From NCBI GenBank assembly GCA_016720595.1, contig JADKKI010000005.1:62001-126000 (forward strand): DNA of 64,000 nucleotides, given 5' to 3'. The position numbers and the translations under genes were made by a program. This document shows positions 11,928-20,944 of this stretch, one piece after another. The DNA is from Myxococcales bacterium (GTDB lineage Bacteria; Myxococcota_A; Polyangia; Haliangiales; Haliangiaceae). The number at the start of each line of letters is the position of its first letter. Positions within the stretch are counted from its first letter, which is position 1. Below the pieces are notes generated by a model. It did not search any database. It saw nothing but the letters and a program-made list of their open reading frames with translations, and had not been told where the DNA came from.

Positions 11928-13061
11928 TCAGGGTGCGGGCGAGACCACGCCAGCACCCGTGATCTGGACCGAGGTCTTGATCACGCCCGCTCCACCGCCC
12001 CCGCCGGCACCGCCGCCGCCACTGTCGGTAGCGTTGCCGACCACGGCGCCACCCGCGCCCCCGAGCGATCCCGGGCCGCCATCGCCGCCGAGCGTGGTGT
12101 TGCCCGATCCACCTGCCGCCGCCGCGGTCGCCGACAGCGCTTCGCTGCCCGGCTTGCCGACGTTCCCGCCGTTGCCCTCAGCCCCGCCGCCGCCGTTCGC
12201 GAAGATCGCGCCGGTGTTCACGATGGTCGCCCCATCGAGCACGATCATCCCGCCCGAGCCACCGCCGCCGGAGCCCTGATCCTGGAACTGACCGGGCTTG
12301 CCACCTTCGCCCGACGCGTTGATCACGCCGGGGACGATGATCTGCCCCCAGGCGATCAGCGCGACCGCGCCACCGCCACGGCCGCCCACCGCGGTCGACG
12401 TGCTGAGCGTCGAGCTCCCACCGCGGCAGCCGCCGCGCAGCGCGGTGATCGATGCGGGCGAGGCCGCCGCCGGCGCCACACCACCGACACCGCCATCGTT
12501 CGATTCGCCGTCGGCGCCCTTGCCGCCGAAGCTGCCACCATAGCCGCCACCGCCGCTGCCGCCGTTGGTGGCCGCGCTCCCCGGCGGGCACGCGGTGAGG
12601 TCGGGATCCGAGTTCGGGCCGGGCGCGCTGGGCCGGCTCGACGCATCGAGGGTCCCGCTCACGTCGATCTTGGTCGTCGAGATCAGGACCAGCGGTCGCG
12701 TCCCGCGCGCGCGCAACGTACGGCTGCTCGCGATCTCGATCCCTGCACCGGACAGCACGCACAGGTCGGCGGCCTCGGGGTTGGTGGTCGCCTCGCACAG
12801 CGGGCTGGTGCCGGTGTCGATCAGCAGATCGGCGGCGAACAGGCGCGGCGCGGTGGGGACGGTGGCGAGGCAGACGTGCACGAGCCCCGTGCCGAAGCAG
12901 TTCGGGGCGTCCGGGGTGCCGATCGTCGCGTCGATCTGCGGGGCGCCGTCGGTCGCGTTGGCCGCGTCGCCGCGGGCATCGCCCGTGGCACCGCCCGATG
13001 GCTGGACCTCGAAGCCGCATCCCACGAGGACGGGCGTCAGAACGACGAACCTCCGGAGCAC
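11928..13061 (-). CDS. Gly-rich secreted lipoprotein
   Basis: A 377-residue exported protein: short signal peptide with lipobox VLVGC (Cys15), then an Ala/Asp/Gly linker. A region with four Cys follows (NCFGTG, VCLAT, PLCEA, DLCVL), then a beta-rich stretch (ASSRTLRARGTRPLVLIS, IDVSGTLDAS). The C-terminal half is extremely Gly-rich, with repeated GGxGGxGG blocks between short hydrophobic strands. This resembles surface proteins with glycine-rich sheets in other myxobacteria. Function unknown. The GTG start at 13061 lies 6 nt after a TAGAAT hexamer, consistent with a leaderless transcript. Confidence 0.72.
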   Translation of the reverse strand: MLRRFVVLTPVLVGCGFEVQPSGGATGDARGDAANATDGAPQIDATIGTPDAPNCFGTGLVHVCLATVPTAPRLFAADLLIDTGTSPLCEATTNPEAADLCVLSGAGIEIASSRTLRARGTRPLVLISTTKIDVSGTLDASSRPSAPGPNSDPDLTACPPGSAATNGGSGGGGYGGSFGGKGADGESNDGGVGGVAPAAASPASITALRGGCRGGSSTLSTSTAVGGRGGGAVALIAWGQIIVPGVINASGEGGKPGQFQDQGSGGGGSGGMIVLDGATIVNTGAIFANGGGGAEGNGGNVGKPGSEALSATAAAAGGSGNTTLGGDGGPGSLGGAGGAVVGNATDSGGGGAGGGGGAGVIKTSVQITGAGVVSPAP

Positions 13062-13067
13062 GACGAC

Positions 13068-13073
13068 ATTCTA
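13068..13073 (-). promoter_or_regulatory. Putative -10 element (TAGAAT), leaderless start
   Basis: TAGAAT on the minus strand ends 6 nt before the GTG at 13061, placing transcription start at or next to the start codon. Confidence 0.5.
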
Positions 13074-13280
13074 CATGCCCACGAGCGGGATCGGCGGCCG
13101 TGCGGCGCTCTCCCGCGATCGTGATCGGCACACGCTCGGGCGTTGGCGCTCGGGTCAATCGTCCCAGGGAACAACTGACCCGGGGACGCGGTAGGTGTGC
13201 GTGGTTCCCGAGCGAACTCGCAGGCCTGCGGGCACGAACTGGAGACCACCGTTGGCGTGGCGCATGCTGCTGCGTAACCC

Positions 13281-15110
13281 ATGCGCCGCCTTGTCTTCGT
13301 CGTGTTCCTGACCTGTGTCGTGGCGTGTGGGCGAACCCACGGCGGCGATGACCAGATGACCGATGCCGGCGGCAGCCTCGAGGGGCTCGCCAGCATCACC
13401 GTGAAGCCGGCGGATCAGACGCTGGTGATCGACAACGGTGCCGCGGTGACCAGCACCTACACGGCGCTCGGGCAGTTCGACGATGGACGCATCGAGGACA
13501 TCAGCGCGCTCGTCACCTGGGCGCTCGGCGAGCCCACGCTCGGTGGCTTCACCGGGCCGGATCTGACCACCAACACGGTGAAGGGCGGCCTGTCCACGGT
13601 GATCGCGAACGGTGCGGGCGTGGAAGGCTCGACGAACGTCACCCTGGTGCTCCGCCGGCAGTGGAACGATCCGAACTCGACCACGCTGCCGGCGAACCCG
13701 GGTGGCGTGTTCATGGGCGCTCCGGACAACGCCGCGCGCGCGCCGGTGCTGGTCTATCCGAACGACGGCATCATCGTGCCGCCGAACCTCGGCAAGCTCG
13801 AGCTGCACTTCCGCCCAGGGACGAGCAACACGCTGTTCGAGCTGGCGTTCAAGAGCAGCGTGCTCGATCTGACGATCTATCTGCGGTGCACCACGCCGCT
13901 CAACGGCGGCTGCGTGTACTTGCCCGATCCGATGGCGTGGGCGTGGATCGCCGAGAGCCAGCGCGGCGGCGAGCCGGTGACCTGGACGATCCGCGGCACC
14001 GATGACGCGGGCACCGGGGTCGGGACCTCGAGCTCGATGAAGCTGCGGTTCGCGGCGCAGGATCTGACCGGCGGCATCTACTACTGGACCACGTCGACCG
14101 GCTCGATCATGCGGTTCGACTTCGCGTCGACGACGCAGACCATGGCGCAGCCGTTCGTGACCACGGCGATGACCGGCGGGACGTGCGTCGGGTGTCACGC
14201 GCTGTCGCGCGATGGCAAGAAGCTGGTGGCGGAGGCCGGCGGCCAGCACGATGGACGCATCCTCCTCCTCGACGTGGCCACGGCGACGCCGATGGTGCCG
14301 TTCGCCTCCACGCCGAAGAGCAACTTCGAGAGCTGGAACCCGGATGGCAGCCAGTTCGCGGGCGTGTGGGCCGATAGCGGCACCGAGTTCAACCTGATGC
14401 TCCTCAACGGGACCACGGGGCAGATCGACGAGATCGTCGATGCCGGCGGCACGTCGACGAACCCCACGAATCATCCGGACTGGTCGCCGCTCGGTGACCG
14501 CATCGCGTTCGCGAACGTCGGCGTCAAGAACACGCTGCAGATGATGTACAACTGCGAGATCCGCTCCGTGGCGAAGGTCGGAGGCGCGTGGCAGCCGTAC
14601 CAGGTGCTGGTGCCGCGCGCGGCAGGGATCAACCGCTACTACCCGTCCTATGCACCGGACGGCAAGATGCTCGCGTTCAACGAATCGCACTGCAACTCCG
14701 GCAACACCGGTGGCGAGTGCGATGCGGACACCAACCCGAGCGCGAAGCTGTGGGCGGTGGATGGGATCAACGGCGGCGCGACCACCGAGATGGTGCGCGC
14801 GAACTCGCCGGGCATCGCCGATGCCGGCCAGACCAACCTGACCAACACGTACCCGAAGTGGAACCCGTTCGTGTTCACGCGGGACAAGGCAGGCGGCAGG
14901 CTCGCGTGGATCACGTTCGCCTCGACGCGCAAGTATGGCCTGCGGAACCCGCCGGGCTCGGGCACCTTGCTGTGGATGGCCGCGGTGGATCTCGATGCAC
15001 CGGCGGGCACCGATCCGAGCTACGCGGCGTTCGCGCTGCCGTTCCAGGACATCACGACCTCGAATCACATCGCGCAGTGGACCACGCAGGTCGTCGGGCC
15101 GATCCAGTAA
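13281..15110 (+). CDS. TolB-like beta-propeller lipoprotein with an N-terminal Ig-like domain and one CxxCH motif
   Basis: 609 residues. A signal peptide with lipobox VVAC (Cys16) is followed by a bacterial Ig-like (Big-2 type) segment (SITVKPADQTLVIDNGAAV). The rest has WD40-like TolB repeats, seen as LSRDGKKLVAEAGG, SWNPDGSQFAGVW, DWSPLGDRIAF and SYAPDGKMLAFNE. A single heme-c-type motif CVGCH lies near residue 305, right before the first propeller blade. No other heme site is visible, so it may be a one-heme cytochrome or a metal site. Found in many myxobacteria as outer-surface proteins (family knowledge); the actual role is unknown. Confidence 0.78.
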   Translation: MRRLVFVVFLTCVVACGRTHGGDDQMTDAGGSLEGLASITVKPADQTLVIDNGAAVTSTYTALGQFDDGRIEDISALVTWALGEPTLGGFTGPDLTTNTVKGGLSTVIANGAGVEGSTNVTLVLRRQWNDPNSTTLPANPGGVFMGAPDNAARAPVLVYPNDGIIVPPNLGKLELHFRPGTSNTLFELAFKSSVLDLTIYLRCTTPLNGGCVYLPDPMAWAWIAESQRGGEPVTWTIRGTDDAGTGVGTSSSMKLRFAAQDLTGGIYYWTTSTGSIMRFDFASTTQTMAQPFVTTAMTGGTCVGCHALSRDGKKLVAEAGGQHDGRILLLDVATATPMVPFASTPKSNFESWNPDGSQFAGVWADSGTEFNLMLLNGTTGQIDEIVDAGGTSTNPTNHPDWSPLGDRIAFANVGVKNTLQMMYNCEIRSVAKVGGAWQPYQVLVPRAAGINRYYPSYAPDGKMLAFNESHCNSGNTGGECDADTNPSAKLWAVDGINGGATTEMVRANSPGIADAGQTNLTNTYPKWNPFVFTRDKAGGRLAWITFASTRKYGLRNPPGSGTLLWMAAVDLDAPAGTDPSYAAFALPFQDITTSNHIAQWTTQVVGPIQ

Positions 15111-15145
15111 CCCTGCGTGCGGTATCCGGCGACGGTCGGGCGGGC

Positions 15146-15151
15146 TACACT
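15146..15151 (+). promoter_or_regulatory. Putative -10 element (TACACT), leaderless start
   Basis: TACACT ends 5 nt before the first of three consecutive GTG codons (15157, 15160, 15163) that begin the kinase gene. Confidence 0.5.
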
Positions 15152-15156
15152 GGTGC

Positions 15157-16935
15157 GTGGTGGTGGGGAGCGTCCGAGAGGCCTGGTTCACGTCGAGGAG
15201 CGCCGCCGCAATCGGCGACTTCTTCGACACCTGCGAGCAGCACTTCGAGGCCAACGAGGCCAGCGCACGGACCCTCGAGCGGATGGCCGGAGCGACCTCG
15301 GGCCTCAGTGTCGAGCAGCAGGGGCGTGATGCTCGTGACCGCTTGCGCGCCGCGCGCGGCGGTGACTGGTCGCCGTTCGAGGACCACCTCCGCGCCCTCG
15401 GCGCTCGGTTCGCGCGCTCGGGGCTCGAGTTCGCGGCGTGGTACTCGGTCGCGAACAGCTTCTTCGATGCGATCGTCCCTTGGATGACCGAACGGCTGGG
15501 GGGCGAGCCTCGCCGGCTCACCGACGCGCTGCTCGTGCTCGGCGAGTACATGGAGCGATCGATGGCGCTGATCGCCACGGCGTACCTGGCGAGCAAGGAC
15601 GCCCTGCGGGCCGAGGCGGAGGCGCGACACCTCACCGAGCGCAGCCAACTGGAGCGCGTGCGCGCCGAAGCCCACGAAGCGCTCGCGCAGAGTGTGGCAA
15701 GGCTCGAGATCTTGTCGCGCACGGCTCACGAGTTCGCGGAGGTGACCGGCGATCAAGGCGCGCTGCTCGCGCTGGTCGCCGAGCGGCTGTCCGACCACAT
15801 CGGTGAGGGCTGCACCGTGCGGCTGCTGAGCGAAGATGGGGAGTGGACGGAGCCGGGGGCGCAGTTTCACCATCAAGATCGCGAGACGTGCGAGGCCGGG
15901 CGCGCCTTGCTCAGCCCACAGCGCCAGCCGCTGGGCGATGGGATCGCCCGGCAAGTCGCTTCGACCGGGGTCCCGGTGCTGCTGGCACAGGTCGATCCGG
16001 CGGCCGTCATCGCCCAGGCGCCCCCGGCGTTCCATCCGATGCTCACCAGGATCGTTCCGACCAGCGTGCTCGCGCTTCCACTGAAGGCGCGGGGGCGCAC
16101 GATCGGGGTCGTCAGCTTGCTCCGGGGACGCTCCACGTCCGCGTACACCGTCGACGATCAACGGTTCGCGATGGATCTCGCCGATCGGGCCGGGCTCGCG
16201 ATCGACAACGCTCGCCTGATCGCCACGCTCGAGCAGCGCGTGGCGGAGCGGACCGCTTCCCTCGAAGCCGCCAACCGCGAGCTCGACGCGTTCAGCTACT
16301 CCGTGTCGCACGATCTCCGCGCGCCGTTGCGCGCGATCGACGGGTTCAGCGGCGCTCTCCTCGCAGACTACGGGACCCAGCTCGACAGCCAGGCGCAGCA
16401 GTACCTGGACCGCATCCGGGACAGCACGAAGCGGATGTCGACACTGATCGACGACCTCTTGAACCTCGCGAGGGTCACGGGGTTGCCCCTGGAGCGCGTG
16501 CGGGTGGATCTCTCGGCGATCGCGACCGAGGTGATCGCCGAGCTGCGCCGGCTCGACCCGGCGCGTCGTGTGGAGACCCACGTGGTCCCCGAGCTGACCG
16601 TCCTGGCGGACCCTCGCCTGGTCCGGATCGTGCTCGAGAACCTGCTAGGCAACGCGTGGAAGTTCACCGCCAAGCGCGACCACACCGAGATCTGGGTCGG
16701 GCGCGAAGGCTCCAGCCTGTTCGTCCGCGACAACGGCGCGGGCTTCGATCTCCGGTACGCCGACAAGGTGTTTCGCCCGTTCCAGCGCTTCCATCGCAGC
16801 GACGAGTTCGAGGGCACCGGGATCGGCCTCGCGACCGTGCACCGGATCATCGAGCGCCACGGCGGCACGATCACGGTGGAGACCGAGCCCGGGCGAGGGG
16901 CGTTGTTCCGGTTCAGCTTCGGCGAGCGGGCGTAG
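15157..16935 (+). CDS. GAF domain sensor histidine kinase
   Basis: A soluble 592-residue histidine kinase. Residues 1-150 are an all-helical sensor region of unknown type (somewhat RsbR-N-like). A coiled coil leads into a GAF domain (about 190-360), then a second coiled coil (QRVAERTASLEAANRELDAF). The H box is FSYSVSHDLRAPLRAIDGF, with the phosphorylatable His. The N box is ENLLGNAWKFTAK, and the G boxes are DNGAGFD and GTGIGLATV. The H box style is that of phytochrome-like kinases. No membrane segment is visible, so the signal should be cytoplasmic. No response regulator is adjacent. Start chosen at the first of three GTGs; the exact one is uncertain. Confidence 0.85.
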   Translation: MVVGSVREAWFTSRSAAAIGDFFDTCEQHFEANEASARTLERMAGATSGLSVEQQGRDARDRLRAARGGDWSPFEDHLRALGARFARSGLEFAAWYSVANSFFDAIVPWMTERLGGEPRRLTDALLVLGEYMERSMALIATAYLASKDALRAEAEARHLTERSQLERVRAEAHEALAQSVARLEILSRTAHEFAEVTGDQGALLALVAERLSDHIGEGCTVRLLSEDGEWTEPGAQFHHQDRETCEAGRALLSPQRQPLGDGIARQVASTGVPVLLAQVDPAAVIAQAPPAFHPMLTRIVPTSVLALPLKARGRTIGVVSLLRGRSTSAYTVDDQRFAMDLADRAGLAIDNARLIATLEQRVAERTASLEAANRELDAFSYSVSHDLRAPLRAIDGFSGALLADYGTQLDSQAQQYLDRIRDSTKRMSTLIDDLLNLARVTGLPLERVRVDLSAIATEVIAELRRLDPARRVETHVVPELTVLADPRLVRIVLENLLGNAWKFTAKRDHTEIWVGREGSSLFVRDNGAGFDLRYADKVFRPFQRFHRSDEFEGTGIGLATVHRIIERHGGTITVETEPGRGALFRFSFGERA

Positions 16936-16951
16936 CGAGCGGGCTCGCCGC

Positions 16952-18379
16952 CTATCGATTGATGACGTGGATCGCCTCGCCGAGCGCGACGGCGGCGGCC
17001 TCCATCAGCGCCTCGGACAGCGTCGGGTGCGCGTGGATCGTCAGGCGGAGGTCATCGGCCACGGCGCCCATCTCGATCGCGAGGGTGGCCTCGGCGATCA
17101 GGTCACTCGCGCCGTTGCCCACGATGTGGACCCCGAGCAGCTCGCCGGTGACACCGTCGGCGATGACCTTGACGAAGCCGTCGGTGTCGTTGACCGAGAG
17201 GGCGCGGCCGAGCGCGGCGAACGGGAACTTGCCGACCTTGAGCTTGTCGTGGCCCTTGGCCTTGGCCTCGTCCTCGGTGAGGCCGGTCGCCGCGATCTCC
17301 GGATCCGTGAACACGACCGCGGGGATCGTGCGGACATCGAACGCCGCCTTGTGGCCCGCGATGATCTCGGCGACGACCTCGCCCTCCTTGGTCGCCTTGT
17401 GCGCGAGCATCATGCCGCCGATCAGATCGCCGATCGCGTAGATGCCGCCGACGTTGGTCCGCAGGTGGTCATCGGAGACCACGAAGCCGCGCTTGTCCGT
17501 GGTGACGCCGGCCTGATCGAGGCCCAGCCCCTCGCTGTTCGGCCGGCGGCCGATCGACATCAGGATCACGTCGGTGTCGACCACGGCAGACTTTCCGCCC
17601 TCGAGCTCGACGGTGAGGACGGCGCGATCGCCCTTGTCCTCCCAGCTCTTGGCCTTGGTGTTCAGCATGACCTCGACGCCGAGCTTCTTGAGCTTGCGCT
17701 CGACCACGGCGACGCAGTCCTTGTCCATCGTGCCGAGCAGGCGGGGCATCGCCTCGACGACGGTGACCTTGGTGCCGAACTTCGCGTAGACCATGCCGAG
17801 CTCGAGCCCGATGTAGCCGCCGCCGATCACCACCATCCGGGCGGGGACGGCCTCGAGCGCGAGGGCGCCGGTGGAGTCGATCACGCGCTTCTGATCGATC
17901 TTGAAGCCGGGGATCTCGATCGGCCGGCTGCCGGTGGCGAGGACGACGTTCTTGGCGATGATCGTCTCCTCGCCGCCCGCCTTGGTCTTCACCGTGATCC
18001 GGTGACCGTCGGGGCCGGGCTTGCCGAGTGTGGCCGAGCCCTCGACGATCGTGACGCCGTTGCCCTTGAGCAGGCCGCGCACCCCGGTGGTGAGCTTGGT
18101 GACCACGCCGTTCTTCCACTGCTGCAGCTTCTTCATGTCCAGGGACGGCTTGCCCGGGATCGTGATGCCGATGTCCTCGGTGTGGCCGAGCTTCTCGTAC
18201 ATCTTCGCCGCATGGATCACGGCCTTGGACGGGATGCAGCCAACGTTGAGGCAGACCCCTCCCATGTACTCGCGCTCGATCACACAGGTCTTGACCTTGA
18301 GCTGACCGAGCCGGATCGCGGCGGGGTACCCACCAGGACCTGCTCCGATCACGACGGCATCGAAACGTTGCTCGGACAT
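16952..18379 (-). CDS. lpdA: Dihydrolipoyl dehydrogenase (E3)
   Basis: Flavoenzyme that reoxidises dihydrolipoyl groups of 2-oxoacid dehydrogenase complexes with NAD. 475 residues, normal length. The FAD-binding GAGPGGYPAA is at 12-21, and the redox disulfide pair lies in GGVCLNVGCIPSK (Cys43 and Cys48). The NAD-binding motif is VIGGGYIGLELG and the second FAD motif YAIGDLIGG. The C-terminal active-site His-Glu pair is in HAHPTLSEALMEA. AGGAAGG precedes the ATG at 18379, so this gene keeps a Shine-Dalgarno site. It is not adjacent to the E1/E2 genes at 30-40 kb, but should supply them. Confidence 0.97.
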   Translation of the reverse strand: MSEQRFDAVVIGAGPGGYPAAIRLGQLKVKTCVIEREYMGGVCLNVGCIPSKAVIHAAKMYEKLGHTEDIGITIPGKPSLDMKKLQQWKNGVVTKLTTGVRGLLKGNGVTIVEGSATLGKPGPDGHRITVKTKAGGEETIIAKNVVLATGSRPIEIPGFKIDQKRVIDSTGALALEAVPARMVVIGGGYIGLELGMVYAKFGTKVTVVEAMPRLLGTMDKDCVAVVERKLKKLGVEVMLNTKAKSWEDKGDRAVLTVELEGGKSAVVDTDVILMSIGRRPNSEGLGLDQAGVTTDKRGFVVSDDHLRTNVGGIYAIGDLIGGMMLAHKATKEGEVVAEIIAGHKAAFDVRTIPAVVFTDPEIAATGLTEDEAKAKGHDKLKVGKFPFAALGRALSVNDTDGFVKVIADGVTGELLGVHIVGNGASDLIAEATLAIEMGAVADDLRLTIHAHPTLSEALMEAAAVALGEAIHVINR

Positions 18380-18458
18380 GCGCCCTTCCTACCGCGAGAC
18401 GCACGGCCTGCCAACGGTCGCGGGCTGCGGAGCTGCGTGCCCAGCACGACCTGGGCGC

Positions 18459-19808
18459 TCAGGCTGCAGCGGTGGCGGTGGCGGTGGAGCGGCGGACGGC
18501 GCCGGCGATGGGGAGCCTGACGTGGAACGTGGTGCCGACCCCGAGTGCCGACTCGAGCGTCAGCGAGCCGCCGTGACGCTCGACGATCGCGCGCACGATC
18601 GCGAGTCCCTGGCCGGTGCCGCGCCCGACCTCCTTGGTCGTGAAGAACGGATCGAAGATCCGGTCGCGGATCGCTTCGGGGATCCCGGCGCCGCTGTCGG
18701 CGATCGAGAACACGACATCGGTGCCCTCGACCTTCGAGGTGATGGCGAGCCGGCCGCGAACATGCTCGGGGTTCTCCATCGCGTGCGCGGCGTTGACGAT
18801 CAGGTTGAGGAACACCTGGCCGAGCTCGTGGGCGTGGCAGACCACCGGCGGGAGCGGGCCGAGATCGCTGACCACGTCCGCGACGTACCGATACGAGCTC
18901 GCGCTGACCTCCAGGGCCTTCTCGAGCGTGCGGTTGAGGTCGGTGGGCTGGGGATCCTTGCCGCCCGGGTGAGACAGCTCCTTGAGTGCGCCGACGATCC
19001 GCGCGATCCGCAGGGTGCCGTGCTGCGCGGACTCACACGCGCGCTGCACTTCGTCGCGGAGGTAGCCGAGATCGACGCGGGCCGCGAGTTCCTCGAACAG
19101 GGCGAGCAGCGTTGGCGACGCGCTGGTCGCGATCGCAGCACCGAGGGTGTCGATCACCTCGAACATATCGCGCGTGGCCTCGCCCAGGAACTGCACGTTG
19201 TCCCCGACGTACTGGATCGGGGTGTTGATCTCGTGGGCGACGCCCGAGGCGAGGTGACCGACGGCCTCGAGCCGGTGCGCGAGCCGCAGCTCGGTCTCGA
19301 TTCGATCGCGGCGCGCCATCTCCTTCGCGAGCTCGTCGTTGACGGTTCGCAGCTCACGGGTGCGCGCCTCGACCGTTCGCTCGAGCTCGTGCATGTTCGC
19401 GCGGACGCGCTGTGTCATCTGATATTTCGTGGTCAGCGCGCGCACGGCCTGGAGCAGCTCGATCGCCTGGAATGGCTTCTTGATGATGAGCAGCGCATCG
19501 GAGGTGTGGAACTCGTCGATCTGGCAGTCGCTCCCGGTGCACACGACGATCTGGAGATCGGGATCGATTTCCAGGGCCGCCTCGATCGTGGTGGTACCGC
19601 TGATGCCGGACATCTGGAGGTCGACGACCATCAAGACGAACGGCCGTCGTTCTGCGCGGGCCGCCGCGAGGAGCGCCCTCGCGGCCTCGCCGGAGGAAGC
19701 GTCGTGGATCTCGTACCCGTCGCGGGCGATCGCACGACGCTGTGCGCGGCGGATCGGCTCGTCGTCATCGACGAGGAGGACGCGCAGCGGTGGCGCCGGC
19801 TCCGTCAC
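18459..19808 (-). CDS. Response regulator-histidine kinase hybrid (REC-HisKA-HATPase)
   Basis: 449 residues. An N-terminal receiver has acidic pocket VDDDEP, phospho-acceptor Asp in VVDLQMSG and conserved Lys in IIKKPF. A coiled coil then leads to a kinase core with H box [16 protein letters not shown] box [13 protein letters not shown], and G boxes DSGAGIPE and GTGQGLAIV. There is no membrane segment. Receiver-first hybrids take phosphate from another kinase and modulate their own kinase domain. It is the last gene of the six-gene operon; its GTG start (19808) overlaps the upstream stop by 4 bp (GTGA), implying translational coupling. Confidence 0.88.
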   Translation of the reverse strand: MTEPAPPLRVLLVDDDEPIRRAQRRAIARDGYEIHDASSGEAARALLAAARAERRPFVLMVVDLQMSGISGTTTIEAALEIDPDLQIVVCTGSDCQIDEFHTSDALLIIKKPFQAIELLQAVRALTTKYQMTQRVRANMHELERTVEARTRELRTVNDELAKEMARRDRIETELRLAHRLEAVGHLASGVAHEINTPIQYVGDNVQFLGEATRDMFEVIDTLGAAIATSASPTLLALFEELAARVDLGYLRDEVQRACESAQHGTLRIARIVGALKELSHPGGKDPQPTDLNRTLEKALEVSASSYRYVADVVSDLGPLPPVVCHAHELGQVFLNLIVNAAHAMENPEHVRGRLAITSKVEGTDVVFSIADSGAGIPEAIRDRIFDPFFTTKEVGRGTGQGLAIVRAIVERHGGSLTLESALGVGTTFHVRLPIAGAVRRSTATATAAA

Positions 19809-20944
19809 GCGACCACCCGCACCGTCGCGGCGACGGTGCCCTTGGGGAAGTTCTCCACGCGATCGAGGAACTGCGCTGTGATCTCGTAGCCGCGGGCGAC
19901 CAGGAGCGCCCCGGTCGCCAGGCGGACGTCCTCGGCGAGCGTCATCCCCACGCGCAGCTGTGCGAGAGGGAGCTCCTTGACGTTGACCACGGCGGTCACG
20001 TCCCTCAGGCGCTCGTAGGCGCCGAACACCTCGGCGTCGGCGTGCGGGATCCGCTGGCGCACGATGCGGGTCTCGAGCGGCTGGCCGCCCGGGCCCTCGA
20101 GATCGTCGAGATCGATCGCGAACCGCAGGAGGTGTGCGCCGAGCTCGGAGCTCGATCTCCACGTGGTGCCAACACGGTGGGGTGGCCTGGCGTGGGTGGC
20201 CAGGACCTCGCGTACGGCATCGAGGCGCGGGATGTTCGCGAGGAGCCGCACGGCCGTGTCCGGAGTGCGCGCCACGAGCTGGCGCTCCTCCTCCGTCAGC
20301 ACGTCGCCGCGCGACAGCTTGGCGAGCAGGGTGTCAGGCAGGGAGATGTAGCCGAGCTGCGAGGCAAGCGAGGCGACCTCGAGGTGCCACGTCTCGGTCA
20401 CGCCGAGGGCCTTCGCCAGATCGAGGACGCGCGTCTTGATCCGATTGCCGCGGCCGAAGGCGGCGGGGCTCGCGAGCGCGAGCACATCGAACAGCATCTT
20501 GACGCTGCCGCGGACCGTCTGCTCGAGCAGCTCGCGCTCGACGGTCTGCAGCCGGTGCTGCTCGACCGCGCCATCGATCGAGCTCTTGAGCAGCTCGCGC
20601 GGGCATGGCTTGGTCAGGAACCGGAAGATCTGGCCGTTGTTGACCGCGTCGATCGCCGAGGCCATGTCGGCCTGCCCCGTGAGCAGCATGCGCACAGCCG
20701 ACGGCGCGACCTCGCGGGCGCGCGACAGGAACACCGCGCCCGTCATCGTTGGCATCCTCATGTCGGAGACCACCACGCAGATCGAGTGATCGGCCTCGAG
20801 CAGCTTGAGCCCGGCCGGGCCGCTCGGCGCTGTGAGCACGTCGAAGCTGCGGCGCAGGTTCACGGCGATCGCTTCGAGCACGGCGGGCTCGTCGTCGACG
20901 AACAGCACGCGTGGACGCTCGGGATGTGTGACCGCGGCCGTCAT
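19805..20944 (-). CDS. Response regulator with degenerate HD-GYP-like output domain
   Basis: 379 residues. The receiver domain is complete (LFVDDEPAV, Asp in VSDMRMP, Lys in LTKPCP). The output region has the length and flow of an HD-GYP c-di-GMP phosphodiesterase: KTRVLDLAKALGV, then LGYISLPDTLLAKLSRGDVLTEEE in pieces (LGYISLPDTLLAK, GDVLTEEE). The metal-binding HD pair is absent (LASQLGY stands where LHDIGK would be) and so is the GYP motif. It is therefore probably catalytically dead and works by binding. ATG 20944 overlaps the upstream stop by 4 bp. Confidence 0.8.
   Translation of the reverse strand: MTAAVTHPERPRVLFVDDEPAVLEAIAVNLRRSFDVLTAPSGPAGLKLLEADHSICVVVSDMRMPTMTGAVFLSRAREVAPSAVRMLLTGQADMASAIDAVNNGQIFRFLTKPCPRELLKSSIDGAVEQHRLQTVERELLEQTVRGSVKMLFDVLALASPAAFGRGNRIKTRVLDLAKALGVTETWHLEVASLASQLGYISLPDTLLAKLSRGDVLTEEERQLVARTPDTAVRLLANIPRLDAVREVLATHARPPHRVGTTWRSSSELGAHLLRFAIDLDDLEGPGGQPLETRIVRQRIPHADAEVFGAYERLRDVTAVVNVKELPLAQLRVGMTLAEDVRLATGALLVARGYEITAQFLDRVENFPKGTVAATVRVVA

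Noticed and set aside
13155..15722. 855-codon open frame on the minus strand
   Set aside because: It lies antisense to the propeller lipoprotein and kinase genes, which have signal peptide and clear domains. Its product is Arg/Ala/His-rich with no motif, typical of shadow frames in GC-rich DNA.
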